Source: DATAES01 sp963802415 (GTDB taxonomy: Bacteria > Actinomycetota > Acidimicrobiia > Acidimicrobiales > JACDCH01). Taken from it: a stretch of 64,000 nt of DNA. The DNA is taken from positions 496,001 through 560,000 of the forward strand of contig CAWDIH010000001.1 of NCBI GenBank assembly GCA_963802415.1, given 5' to 3'. Below the pieces are notes generated by a model. It was not told where the DNA came from, did not search any database, and saw nothing but the letters and a program-made list of their open reading frames with translations. Positions 35,691 to 44,594 of the stretch are shown here, in pieces; position 1 is the stretch's first letter; the number at the start of each line of letters is the position of its first letter. The position numbers and the translations under genes were made by a program.

Positions 35691-38638
35691 TGCTCGCACA
35701 CCTGTAATGCGGCTTCGAGCATCTCGACCCGCTCGTCGTTTTCAGCGTCGACGGGCCCGCTGAAGCCGCGGCTGTTGGCGAGGGCGGCGTATACCAGCAG
35801 CTCGTTGTTGCCGATCTGCTGCGCCAGCCGGGCCGCCTCGAGGAGAGTGGCGCGATGCACCTCGTCACCGGCATCCCGTTGCGCGCGACCGAGCAGCACG
35901 AGCAGGTCGCACCGTGCCGTGTCGTCGTCAGGCGACTGGGCGAGGAGATCGAGTGCATTCGAGTACCAGCGGATCGCGTCGTCGGGTGCGAGCGACCGCA
36001 TCGCAAGGTCGCCCGCTGCGCGCGCGTAGTCGAGCGCCTTGCTGAGATGATCGGGCGCAGTCGCCGCCGCCCAGTGCCGGGCGAGCTCGGCGACGCGCGA
36101 ACCCGCCGGATCGATGGCCTCGATCGCCTCCGCGACGCTGCGGTGCAGCAGTGCGCGCCGCGTCGGCGACAGCCCCGCGTACTGCGTGTGCGCGACGAGC
36201 GTGTGCGCGAAGGCGTATCGCCCGGCCGCGACGTTGGTGAGCAGTCCTGCCGACGCGGCCGCCTCGAGCTGTTCCAGCGCGTCGTCGTCGATAGTGCCGG
36301 CAGCGCGGGCGAGCGTAGTGAGGTCGAACTCCTGGCCGATGACCGCGGCGACCTGCAGGATGCGGGCGCCGCTGTCGCCCAGCCGGGCGACGCGCCGGTC
36401 CATGACCTCCCGAACGCTGTCGGGCAGGCCCGCCTCGTCGAGGTCGGCGCGCGGTATCCAGCGCCCGTCGTCGTCGAGATAGACAGCGCCGGTCTCGGCG
36501 AGGTGCCGCAGCAGCTCGGTTGCAAAGAATGGATTGCCGTCACTCTCGCGATACACGGCGTGCACGAGATCGAGCGCGTCGGGTTCGAGCTCGCGGCGCG
36601 TGCGTGACTCGACGAGCGCGACGACCTCGCTGTCGCCGAGCCCGCGCAGCGTGATGCGCTCCGTGGTCTGCTCACGGCGCAACGCTGCGAGGACGTCGGT
36701 GAGCGGGTGGTCGGCCGCCAGCTCGCTGTCGCGGTACGTGCCGACGATCAGCAGCCGCGCCATGCTCCCTGCCTCGACGACATGTCGCAGCAGCAGGAGC
36801 GTCGGCTTGTCGGCCCACTGCAGGTCGTCGAGCACGAGGACGGCGGACGCGCCGGTCGACGCCGCAGCAAGCAACGCGGTCACTGCGGTGAACAGCGACC
36901 ATCGGTCGGCCTCGAGATCGGTCGTCGGCGGCGCGTGCACGCCGGCCACCCGGTCAGACACGGCGGGCACCAGCCGGGCCAGGTCCGCCAGCTGGCGGCG
37001 GCCCATCGCCTCCAGTGTGGGTTGCGGGAGGTGCGCGACGAGGTGACCGAGGGCTTCGACCCACACGCGGTACGGCACGGCGCCGTCCTCGTCGCACCGC
37101 CCGAACAGCACGGTCGCGCCGCCTGCGTGCGCGGCGCGTCCGACCTCGGCCGCAAGCGCGGTCTTGCCGATGCCCGGCTCGCCGGCGATCACCACGACGC
37201 GCGTGGATCCGATCCCCGCGTGCTTCAGCGCGGTGTCGAGCACCTCGCGCTCTGACACGCGCCCGACAAAGCCCATCGTCGGCGCGGCAGTCAGCCGCGC
37301 GGGCAGTGGGACACCATCTCGCGGCTCCTCGACGAGCGAAGGCGTGACCGCTTCGCCGATCGGCGAAACGACGAACACGGTCTCCGGACGGTCGAGGTCG
37401 CGCAGCTCCTGCACACCCATCTCGACGAGGCGATGATCCTCCGGCATACGGTCGACGACGAGTTCCGCCGTGGCCTGACTCACCATCACCTGCCCGGGCA
37501 GTGTCGCGGCGCGCAGGCGCGCGGCGCGGTTCACCGCCCGGCCGTAGTAGTCGCCGTCGCGTTCCAGCGCCTCGCCGGTGTGGACCGCGATTCGAACCTC
37601 GAACCGACCGGGCGTCGGCCAGCGTGCTTCGCCGAGCAACCGCTGCGCATCGGCTGCCGCGGCAACCGCGTCGGTCGCGCGCGGGAAGACGCTGACCGTC
37701 GAGTCGCCCTCGCCGCGGTGCTTGAGGAAGACGCCGTTGCGCGATTCCACCGCCGCGCGAAGCAGTTGTTCGTGTTGGTCGACGGCATCGGCCATCTCGC
37801 TGGGCGCGGTCTCCCACAATCGCGTCGAGCCAACGACGTCGGTGAGCAAGAACGTGACCACGCCGGTCGGCAGCGAGCGGGCCGGCGCGGGCGCAAACCC
37901 CGGGACCTCGACTTCCTGGCGCAGCATCCTGGCTTCGAGCTGCTGCAGTTCCGGGCTGGGATCGATGCCGAGCTCCTCCGCGAGCGTGCTGCGGAGCCGC
38001 TGGAAGGCGCGCAGCGCGTCGGCCTGGCGGCCGTCCCGGTACAGCGCCGTCATCAGCAAGGCCCACAGCGACTCGCGCAGTGGATGCTCGGCGACGGCCG
38101 CTTCGGCTACCGCGACGACATCGCGATGCTCGCCGACGGCGAGGCGCGCCTCGATCAGCGACTCCGTCGCGACGAGCCGCAACTCGTCGAGGCGTGCGAT
38201 CTCCGTGACCGCCCACGCCGCGCCGGCCGCATCGGCGAACGCCGGACCGCGCCACCTCGCCAGCGCACGCCGCAACGCATCCGCCGCGCGGTTCGCGTCG
38301 CCAGCGCGGAGCGCATCGCGGCCGGCGGTGAGTTCGGCATCGAACTGCGTCGCATCGAGGTCGCCGGCGTCGACGAGCAGGACGTAACCGCCCGGCTGCG
38401 TGGCCACGCGATCCGGCCCAATTGCCTTGCGCAGGTGCGAAACGTACGTTTGCAGGGTCTGCGCCGCGGATCTCGGTGGCTCACCCTCCCAGAGGTCCTC
38501 GATCAGCCGCTCGGCCGGGACCGGGCGGTTGGCATCGAGCAGCAGCCGGAGCAGGAGCGCGCGCGGTTTGCTTGCGCCGAGTGCGATTTCCGCGCCGTCG
38601 TCCGATACCTCGAACGATCCGAGGACCCGATAGTCCAA
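34916..38638 (-). CDS. SARP-type regulator with cyclase and AAA domains, N-terminal part (frameshifted)
   Basis: Start of a multidomain regulator of about 2,240 aa when repaired. Counting from the TTG at 38638 (behind AAGGCGGGG; an alternative TTG is at 38704): OmpR-like winged helix 1-90, BTAD helices 95-240, class III nucleotidyl cyclase domain 258-415, AAA ATPase from 450 with Walker A GEPGIGKT at 486-493 and LVLDDLQWADKPTLL, then TPR-like repeats. Cyclase residues are kept: Asp267 and Asp312 (metal), Asn370 and Arg374. The genuine frame ends near 35680; residues downstream to 34916 are shifted Arg/His-rich sequence. It diverges from the GNAT-cNMP gene. Confidence 0.8.
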   Translation of the reverse strand: MDYRVLGSFEVSDDGAEIALGASKPRALLLRLLLDANRPVPAERLIEDLWEGEPPRSAAQTLQTYVSHLRKAIGPDRVATQPGGYVLLVDAGDLDATQFDAELTAGRDALRAGDANRAADALRRALARWRGPAFADAAGAAWAVTEIARLDELRLVATESLIEARLAVGEHRDVVAVAEAAVAEHPLRESLWALLMTALYRDGRQADALRAFQRLRSTLAEELGIDPSPELQQLEARMLRQEVEVPGFAPAPARSLPTGVVTFLLTDVVGSTRLWETAPSEMADAVDQHEQLLRAAVESRNGVFLKHRGEGDSTVSVFPRATDAVAAAADAQRLLGEARWPTPGRFEVRIAVHTGEALERDGDYYGRAVNRAARLRAATLPGQVMVSQATAELVVDRMPEDHRLVEMGVQELRDLDRPETVFVVSPIGEAVTPSLVEEPRDGVPLPARLTAAPTMGFVGRVSEREVLDTALKHAGIGSTRVVVIAGEPGIGKTALAAEVGRAAHAGGATVLFGRCDEDGAVPYRVWVEALGHLVAHLPQPTLEAMGRRQLADLARLVPAVSDRVAGVHAPPTTDLEADRWSLFTAVTALLAAASTGASAVLVLDDLQWADKPTLLLLRHVVEAGSMARLLIVGTYRDSELAADHPLTDVLAALRREQTTERITLRGLGDSEVVALVESRTRRELEPDALDLVHAVYRESDGNPFFATELLRHLAETGAVYLDDDGRWIPRADLDEAGLPDSVREVMDRRVARLGDSGARILQVAAVIGQEFDLTTLARAAGTIDDDALEQLEAAASAGLLTNVAAGRYAFAHTLVAHTQYAGLSPTRRALLHRSVAEAIEAIDPAGSRVAELARHWAAATAPDHLSKALDYARAAGDLAMRSLAPDDAIRWYSNALDLLAQSPDDDTARCDLLVLLGRAQRDAGDEVHRATLLEAARLAQQIGNNELLVYAALANSRGFSGPVDAENDERVEMLEAALQVCEQGDSSAPSERARHPRCRDPVGLRLGPHPRVVRRGGRHRSPTRQRGAARTRVEPHAVGNLASAHPGRAPRTLGRSRDARAAARRRSAAALGGDVARASAGRVRTGRRGRALARRDGAYRGRGRVSRDPVEQPRVQRGARATARRHRGGPAPGGPHRSLQHWGRGQRRSHHCRGTHHWHRVSSGPARRRVHAPRRTAGVHRVSYWTESKPGRAGARTPRGRPHRRRTRPARQRALGPLDERHLAVHRLGRDLGRRERDRR

Positions 38639-38676
38639 TTGAACCCCGCCTTGTTCGGTTGCAGCGTACGACACCG

Positions 38677-38718
38677 GCTGGAGCGGTGCTCCAGCGATGT
38701 CCAAGGTTCGCTCCAGCG
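38677..38718. promoter_or_regulatory. Probable SARP operator in the divergent promoter region
   Basis: An 8-bp inverted repeat (GCTGGAGC at 38677-38684, GCTCCAGC at 38688-38695) plus a further direct copy of the half-site. GCTCCAGCG occurs at 38688-38696 and 38710-38718, exactly 22 bp apart. Direct heptamer-type repeats spaced by multiples of 11 bp are the known SARP binding pattern. The sites sit in the 100-bp gap between the divergent regulator and GNAT-cNMP genes. Confidence 0.55.
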
Positions 38719-38738
38719 CGGGGGTTCATGGTGGGCCC

Positions 38739-39797
38739 ATGTTCGAAACACGCATCGCCACCACCCAGGCCGAAAAGGACGCCGTCTTCCGGTCCCGCTA
38801 CGCGATCTACGTGGAGGAGATGGGCCGGTACCAGGCCACGGCCGACCACGCCAACAAGATGCTGTCCGATCCCGAAGACGACTGGAGCTGGATCGTCTAC
38901 ACGACCGAGGGCACCGATGTCGTCGCGTCGACCCGGATGACATGGGGTGGCCACTGCTTCTCGGACCGCCAGATCGCGCACTACGGCCTCGCGCCGTTCC
39001 TCGCCGAGCTCCCGCCGGAGACGATGCTGGTCGGCGAGCGCACGATGATCTCGCCGTCGTGGCGGGGCTTCGACCTGTTCTCCGTCCTCACCGACGGCAT
39101 GGGCGGCCTCGCCGAGCGCCACGGCGTGCGCGTCGTGTTCGGCGCCTGCGAGCCGCACCTCCTGTCCTTCTATTGCCGGTATCAGCGCACGTACGCGCCG
39201 CGCAACATCAACAGCGCCGATGCCGGCTACTTGATCCCGCTGATCTCGTTCGTCCCCCATGTGGACGCGCTCGACGGCCTGGGCGGCGAACCGGGCCTCC
39301 CGCAGTGCATCCGGGCGGTTGTCGAGGGCGACGGAGCGGTGACGAGCCCGATGCTCTCTGATCCGGTTGCCTACGAGCGCGGGGTGGTCGAATCGATCCG
39401 GAATCTGCCCGGCTCGGTCTTCGACGGCTTCACCGACGACGAGATCGGGTGCTGCATCGCGCGCTCGAACGTCATCGAATGCGCCGGGGGCGACCGCGTG
39501 CTCAAGAAGGGCGGCGCGGCGCGCAACGTCTTCGTGGTGCTCTCGGGTGCGCTCGAGGTCTCCGACAACGGCCACGTCGTGGGCACCGTCCAGCCGGGGG
39601 AGATGTTCGGGGAGACGGCGTACCTACTGCACGGGTCGCGCACGTACGACGTCGACGCCCTCGCCGACGGCACCCGCATCCTGAGCTTGAGCGAACGTAC
39701 GCTGCGCAATCTGACCGAAGACGCACCGGTCGTCGCCACGAAACTCCTGACGAACATCTCGAAGGTGTTGTGCCGGCGGCTGAGCAAGGCCGGCTGA
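38739..39797 (+). CDS. GNAT-like acyltransferase with C-terminal cyclic-nucleotide-binding domain
   Basis: 352-aa fusion. Residues 1-190 resemble the GNAT-fold N-acyl amino acid/acyl-homoserine-lactone synthase group (FRSRYAIYVEEMGRY, then VVASTRMTWGG and LVGERTMISPSWRG). Residues 225-345 form a cNMP-binding domain with a phosphate-binding cassette FGETAYLLHGSRTYDV, including Gly291, Glu292 and Arg301. Mycobacterial protein acetyltransferase Pat has the same two domains in the opposite order. The start ATG is at 38739; the frame is open 14 codons further up. It diverges from a regulator carrying a cyclase domain, so cAMP or cGMP control is plausible. Confidence 0.8.
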   Translation: MFETRIATTQAEKDAVFRSRYAIYVEEMGRYQATADHANKMLSDPEDDWSWIVYTTEGTDVVASTRMTWGGHCFSDRQIAHYGLAPFLAELPPETMLVGERTMISPSWRGFDLFSVLTDGMGGLAERHGVRVVFGACEPHLLSFYCRYQRTYAPRNINSADAGYLIPLISFVPHVDALDGLGGEPGLPQCIRAVVEGDGAVTSPMLSDPVAYERGVVESIRNLPGSVFDGFTDDEIGCCIARSNVIECAGGDRVLKKGGAARNVFVVLSGALEVSDNGHVVGTVQPGEMFGETAYLLHGSRTYDVDALADGTRILSLSERTLRNLTEDAPVVATKLLTNISKVLCRRLSKAG

Positions 39798-39839
39798 CCC
39801 GAAACTGCGCATGCTTCGGCGCACGCCCGACGGTGCTCG

Positions 39840-41411
39840 TCAGCCGGATTCGAGCGCGACTTCCTTGATGGGTGCCTCACGGCGAGGAAACAACACCCAA
39901 CCGACGGCGAAAGCGCTCAGCGCCACGGCGAAGCCCACCACCATGGCGGCGCGGACGCCGGTGATGAACGCGTCGTCGGCTGCGTTCAGGACCCTCTCGT
40001 CCTCCACGACGTTCTGGGGTAGCGGCCGACCCGGGCCGATCAAGCCGGCGACGGCTTGGGGATTGGCGTCGTCGACGACCCGCTGGACGACCTGGTCGCG
40101 CGTGATGGGATCGATGATGATGGGTTCGAGGTTCTGGGGGAGCGCAAGCGACACGGTGGCGGCGAGGACGCTGCCCATGATCGCGAACCCGGCCGTCGAG
40201 CCGATCGCACGTTGTGAGCTCAGGATGCCTGAGGCCATCCCCGATCGTTCAGGGGGTATCGACGCCATCGCCTCGCTCGTGGCGGCAGCGACGGCCAGCC
40301 CGGAGGCCGTGCCCACGAACCCGAGCGCCACCAACGTGAGCGAGAGGTTCGCGGCGGTGCCCGCGACGAACAGGCCGGTGCCGATCGCCAGGCATCCGAG
40401 TCCGGCGAGTGTCGGGTCGCGCGCGCCGCGCGCCGCGACGACGCGTCCTGTCAGAGGCGACAGGACGATCACCGGGATCGTCATCGCGAGCATGAGCACG
40501 CCTGTCTTCTCGGGGCTGTAGGTGCGCACGTTCTGGAAGTACTGGGTGATGATGAACAACGTCCCGTAGACGCCGAACAGCGTGGCGAACACGGCGTAGA
40601 TGGCCGCGTCGTACACCCGATCCTTGAAGACCCGTACGTCCATCATCGGATCGCTCGTGCGCAGCTCGAAGCGCACGAACACAACGATGAACACCGCAGC
40701 CATCACCAGGCAGCCGAGGATGATGGGCGACGACCAGCCGGTATGGCCTCCTTGGATCAATGCGTACGTGAGCGCGCCGATAGCCGCGACGAACAGGAGC
40801 TGGCCGGGAACGTCGAAGCTCCGGCTCGCTGGGTCTCGCGACTCCGCGACGCAGCGCAGTGTGAACACGATCGCGAGCGCCCCGATGAAAGGGTTGAACA
40901 GGAAGATGCTGCGCCATCCGACATCCTCCGTGAGGACACCGCCGAGCGTCGGGCCGATCGCGAGTCCGATGGCGGCAATACCCGTCCAGATCCCGATCGC
41001 GCGCGCCTTGCTCTTGGGATCTGGAAACGCCGCACCCACCAACGCCAGTGACGTGACATTGACGAGGGCAGCACCGACGCCCTGGGCGCCTCGGGCCACG
41101 ATGAGTACCCCGATGCCCGGTGCGAGCCCGCACGCAACCGACGACACGCAGAACACCACGATGCCGCCGATGTAGCCGAGGCGCCGACCGAAGTGATCGC
41201 CGAACGTGCCGCCGGACATCATGAACATCGCCATCGTGAGGCTGTAGGACGCCACCACCCACTGGATGCCGGTCTCGCCAGCGCCGAACTCGCGTTGGAT
41301 GTCGGGAATGGCGACGTTCACGATCATCGCGTCGAGGAAGATCATGAACAGTCCAAGCCCGGTCGCGACGAGCGTCCACGCTCCCCGTCCCGCGACTGCT
41401 CCTCGTTCCAC
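39840..41411 (-). CDS. MFS multidrug exporter, DHA2 (EmrB/QacA) type
   Basis: Proton-driven exporter (523 aa) with about 14 membrane helices. Family motifs: the first-helix D1-type signature LDAMIVNVAIPDIQREF, motif A GDHFGRRLGYIGG between helices 2 and 3, and motif C-like residues in helix 5. It exports drugs or small metabolites; the substrate is unknown. The GTG start at 41411 has no clear ribosome-binding site, so the N-terminus may be a few residues shorter. It converges with the GNAT-cNMP gene (42 bp between stops), without evidence of a link. Confidence 0.9.
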   Translation of the reverse strand: MERGAVAGRGAWTLVATGLGLFMIFLDAMIVNVAIPDIQREFGAGETGIQWVVASYSLTMAMFMMSGGTFGDHFGRRLGYIGGIVVFCVSSVACGLAPGIGVLIVARGAQGVGAALVNVTSLALVGAAFPDPKSKARAIGIWTGIAAIGLAIGPTLGGVLTEDVGWRSIFLFNPFIGALAIVFTLRCVAESRDPASRSFDVPGQLLFVAAIGALTYALIQGGHTGWSSPIILGCLVMAAVFIVVFVRFELRTSDPMMDVRVFKDRVYDAAIYAVFATLFGVYGTLFIITQYFQNVRTYSPEKTGVLMLAMTIPVIVLSPLTGRVVAARGARDPTLAGLGCLAIGTGLFVAGTAANLSLTLVALGFVGTASGLAVAAATSEAMASIPPERSGMASGILSSQRAIGSTAGFAIMGSVLAATVSLALPQNLEPIIIDPITRDQVVQRVVDDANPQAVAGLIGPGRPLPQNVVEDERVLNAADDAFITGVRAAMVVGFAVALSAFAVGWVLFPRREAPIKEVALESG

Positions 41412-41547
41412 CGGGACGCGAAGCTACGCCGCTCGCACGCAGCAGGCGTGAGGCGCGCCAGCCGCCCGCGCTCAGCGTGACGGTTACAGTCGCCGCGACC
41501 GCCGCGGTGCCGCCTGCACCACGGCGCGACAGCTATTCGGAGGCGCC

Positions 41548-41820
41548 ATGTTGTTCCTGTACCGGCCGCGCGAGACGTGGATGCCCATCCGAATGCCTCG
41601 AAACCTCACGCAGCAGCGGGCGTACAACCGCCAACTTCAGGAGCGGTTCGATCAGACTCGACAGCACGCACCTGCGGCATCGACGCCGGATGCAGCACCA
41701 CGCGATCCGATCAGTGCGCTGAAGGAGCTCGCGCAGCTCCATGACGCCGGCGCGCTCACCGACGAGGAGTTCGCGGCAGCCAAGTCGAAGCTGCTCGATG
41801 CTGACGACGCGTCGGCATGA
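41548..41820 (+). CDS. SHOCT-domain protein
   Basis: 90-aa protein whose C-terminal 30 residues form a SHOCT domain (DPISALKELAQLHDAGALTDEEFAAAKSKLL cut after LHDAG). Such domains are short helical oligomerisation motifs. The N-terminus (FLYRPRETWMPIRMPRNLTQ) is polar with no membrane helix. ATG at 41548 behind GGAGGCG. The stop overlaps the next start in an ATGA junction. Confidence 0.8.
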   Translation: MLFLYRPRETWMPIRMPRNLTQQRAYNRQLQERFDQTRQHAPAASTPDAAPRDPISALKELAQLHDAGALTDEEFAAAKSKLLDADDASA

Positions 41821-42251
41821 CATCGAATGCCGATCGCGCCGCCATCCTCGTACGCGCGCTGACGGCCGGCGTCACGGGCAACAGTGAGACGCTCCAACAG
41901 CTCTGCACGCAGGACGTGAAGGCTTGGACGCCCGCACTCGCCGGATCTTCTCTATCCGAAGTTGTCGCGCAGCTCGAGCGGCGCGACGACGCGTTCTCGA
42001 ACGTGGAGCTCGACGTCAATCCGCTCGATGTCGGAGGCGACTACGCCTGCGCAGAGTGGACCGTGGCGATGACACACACGGGACGCCTGTCGTTGAGCGA
42101 CCACGGTGTGGTCGAGCCGACCGGTCTTCCGATCACCGTCAACGGCGTCACCGTGGCCGAGTTCCGAGGCGAGCAGATCTGTTCGGTCCGCCAGTACTGG
42201 GACGAGCTCACGGTGTTCGAGCAGCTCGGGCTACTCCACGAGGAGCCGTGA
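41817..42251 (+). CDS. SnoaL-like/NTF2-fold protein
   Basis: 144-aa NTF2-like protein of the SnoaL group. It has an N-terminal helix (ADRAAILVRALTAGVTGNSETLQQL, broken here by TAGVTG), a central strand-rich part YACAEWTVAMTH and the closing VAEFRGEQICSVRQYWDELTVF region. The substrate is unknown. It is translationally coupled to the SHOCT gene by a 4-nt overlap. Confidence 0.75.
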   Translation: MTSNADRAAILVRALTAGVTGNSETLQQLCTQDVKAWTPALAGSSLSEVVAQLERRDDAFSNVELDVNPLDVGGDYACAEWTVAMTHTGRLSLSDHGVVEPTGLPITVNGVTVAEFRGEQICSVRQYWDELTVFEQLGLLHEEP

Positions 42252-42277
42252 CGCCGGCACCGAACGGCATCTCGACT

Positions 42278-43855
42278 TCACCCCTCCGCGACGAGCCGCT
42301 CCAATCTCAGCCCGGGCTGCTCTGCCTCGACTCGGTCGAGCCAGTACGGACTCTCGAACAGCGCAAGCATCGTGCCGTCGGTGCGTGAGAGCACCGTCAC
42401 CCCGGTCATCGCTCGCAGCGAGCCCGCCGACTCGCGGTCGGTGCGGCGCGCGACTCGGTACCCGGTCGTCGACAGCTCGACCGGTGCGCCGAACTCGTTC
42501 TCGAGCCGGTGCAGGGCCACCTCGAACTGCATGGGACCAACGGCCGCCAGCACCGGCGCCTGGTCTCCGGTCGCGTCGTCGCGCAACACCTGGACGACTC
42601 CTTCCTCGTCGAGTTGCGCGATGCCCCGGCGGAACTGCTTGAACCGTCCCGTGTCGCGCACCCGTGCGACTGCGAAGTACTCGGGCGCGAAGTTCGGGAT
42701 CGTCGGAAACGTGACCGGCTCGTCGACCCACAACGAGTCGCCGACCCGGACGTCGGTGGCGTTGACGAGTCCGACGACATCACCGGGGTACGCCTCGTCG
42801 ACAGTCTCGCGCTCCTGACCGAACACCGAGTGCGCGTACTTCGTGGCAAACGGCTTGCCTGTTCGTCCGTGCGTGACCACCATGCCTCGCTCGAACTTTC
42901 CGCTCGCCACTCGCACGAACGCGATGCGATCTCGATGCGCGGGATCCATATTGGCCTGCACCTTGAACACCAGCGCAGAGAACGGCGCGTCGAGGTCGCG
43001 GGGCTTTCCGTCCTCGTCCTCCAGCGGTGAAGGCGATGGCGCGAGGTCGACGACGCCGTCGAGCAGCAGGCGCACGCCGAAGTTCGTGAGCGCGGAGCCG
43101 AAGAACACGGGCGTCGTGGTGCCATCCAGAAACGAGTCGGAATCGAAGTCAGCGCCAACTGCATCGAGCAGCGCGAGCTCCTCCCGCGCCGTCGTCCACG
43201 CCGCGCCTTCGTCTTGTGCTGCTCGCGACGGATCGACCACCTCTTCGACTGCCTGCGTGACGCCTCCCGCGGTGCGGGTGAAGCGGATGAAGCGATCCGT
43301 GCGGCGATCGATCACGCCGCGGAAGTCGCCGGGGATGCCGACTGGCCACGTGACGGGCGTCGGGACGACGCCGATCAGCTGCTCGATCTCGTCGAGCAAC
43401 TCGAGTGGAAGGCGTCCGGGGCGGTCGTACTTGTTGAGGAACGACAGCAAGGGCAGGCCACGATCGCGGCAGACTTCGAACAGCTTGAGGGTCTGCGGCT
43501 CAATTCCCTTCGCAACGTCGAGCACCATGACCGCGGCATCAGCAGCGGCGAGGACGCGGTAGGTGTCCTCGGAGAAGTCGCGGTGCCCGGGCGTGTCGAG
43601 CAGGTTCAACACGTGGTCGTGGTAGGGGAACTGCAGCACGGTCGAGGTGATCGAAATGCCCCGCTTCTGCTCCAGCGCCATCCAGTCCGATGTGGCGCGC
43701 CGCCGTTCGCCCCTCGCTCGCACAGCTCCCGCTTCCTGGAGAGCGCCGCCGTAGAGCAGGAACTTCTCCGTCAGCGTCGTCTTGCCCGCGTCGGGATGAC
43801 TGATGATGGCAAAGGTCCGGCGGCGCGCCGCCTCGAAGGACGGCAGAGGAGTCAC
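42278..43855 (-). CDS. prfC: Peptide chain release factor 3
   Basis: Translational GTPase RF3 (525 aa) that recycles RF1/RF2 after termination. G1 motif SHPDAGKTTLTEK, G2 QKRGISITST, G3 DTPGHRDF and G4 NKYDRPGR are all present, followed by the RF3-specific domains II and III (GNCQ-like AVGPMQFEVALHRLENEFGAPVEL). The length is that of RF3 rather than EF-G. The start ATG is at 43855. It is a stand-alone gene. Confidence 0.95.
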   Translation of the reverse strand: MTPLPSFEAARRRTFAIISHPDAGKTTLTEKFLLYGGALQEAGAVRARGERRRATSDWMALEQKRGISITSTVLQFPYHDHVLNLLDTPGHRDFSEDTYRVLAAADAAVMVLDVAKGIEPQTLKLFEVCRDRGLPLLSFLNKYDRPGRLPLELLDEIEQLIGVVPTPVTWPVGIPGDFRGVIDRRTDRFIRFTRTAGGVTQAVEEVVDPSRAAQDEGAAWTTAREELALLDAVGADFDSDSFLDGTTTPVFFGSALTNFGVRLLLDGVVDLAPSPSPLEDEDGKPRDLDAPFSALVFKVQANMDPAHRDRIAFVRVASGKFERGMVVTHGRTGKPFATKYAHSVFGQERETVDEAYPGDVVGLVNATDVRVGDSLWVDEPVTFPTIPNFAPEYFAVARVRDTGRFKQFRRGIAQLDEEGVVQVLRDDATGDQAPVLAAVGPMQFEVALHRLENEFGAPVELSTTGYRVARRTDRESAGSLRAMTGVTVLSRTDGTMLALFESPYWLDRVEAEQPGLRLERLVAEG

Positions 43856-43889
43856 CCCGCCCAGTGAATCAGGCGCGAACCGCGTTCAG

Positions 43890-44594
43890 CTACGGATGCC
43901 GGCCGATGACCAGGTACTGCGCGCCAGCGGGAACGTGCCGAAGCGATGGCTCGATACGCCGCAGTCGTCGCATGGCGTGCGGAAGGAAGAAGAGGTAGGT
44001 CGGCGGGCTCGATGTCCGGAAGCCGACGTCGCGGAGCAACCGGCGCGCTCTCGCGGGACGCAGCATTTGCGCGTCACGATCGAAGGGGATGCGTCGCATG
44101 ACCATCCGGGCAGGCGGGCTCCACGGATTGTTCTCGAACAGAGCCATGACGCCGCCAGGACGGAGCAGGTTGAAGATGCGCTTCGTCACCTCCGGACGCT
44201 GCGCCGGCGGTATGTGATGGTATGCGCCGTTGACATAGCACAGGTCGAACCGCGCGCCGTCGGGCACGGCATCGAGCAGGCCGAACTCCACACGGTCATC
44301 GTCGACACGCCGCCGCGCCTCCTCGACTGCACCGGCGGCGATGTCGACACCGAACACGCTGGCACCGTCGAACGCCGCCGCCAACCGCGAGGACGCGTCG
44401 CCGACACCGCACGCGAAGTCGAGCACTGAAGTCACCGGCGAGCCGCCGCCCTCGGCAATACGGGCGCGCAAGTGATCGATGCGGCCATCGATGAAGTAGT
44501 CCTTCGACTCGCCGGACAGTGAGATGCCCTGCTCGAGCATCTCGTCGTAGGAGCTGCCGAGCTCGAACAGCTCGTCGTGGGTGTCGTTCGTCAT
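43890..44594 (-). CDS. SAM-dependent methyltransferase
   Basis: Class I methyltransferase (234 aa). Motif I is VLDFACGVGDASSRLA and the acidic loop is FGVDIAAGAVEEA. LCYVNGAYHHIPPAQRP follows the fold. The C-terminal part is basic and hydrophobic (RTSSPPTYLFFLPHAMRRLRR), possibly for membrane contact. The ATG at 44594 overlaps the stop of the upstream glycosyltransferase (ATGA), so the pair likely modifies the same glycan or lipid. The substrate is unknown. Confidence 0.87.
   Translation of the reverse strand: MTNDTHDELFELGSSYDEMLEQGISLSGESKDYFIDGRIDHLRARIAEGGGSPVTSVLDFACGVGDASSRLAAAFDGASVFGVDIAAGAVEEARRRVDDDRVEFGLLDAVPDGARFDLCYVNGAYHHIPPAQRPEVTKRIFNLLRPGGVMALFENNPWSPPARMVMRRIPFDRDAQMLRPARARRLLRDVGFRTSSPPTYLFFLPHAMRRLRRIEPSLRHVPAGAQYLVIGRHP

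Noticed and set aside
37433..39361. 642-codon plus-strand frame across the regulator and the GNAT-cNMP gene
   Set aside because: It is antisense to conserved cyclase and BTAD sequence and then out of frame with the GNAT gene; Arg/Pro-rich composition typical of shadow frames.
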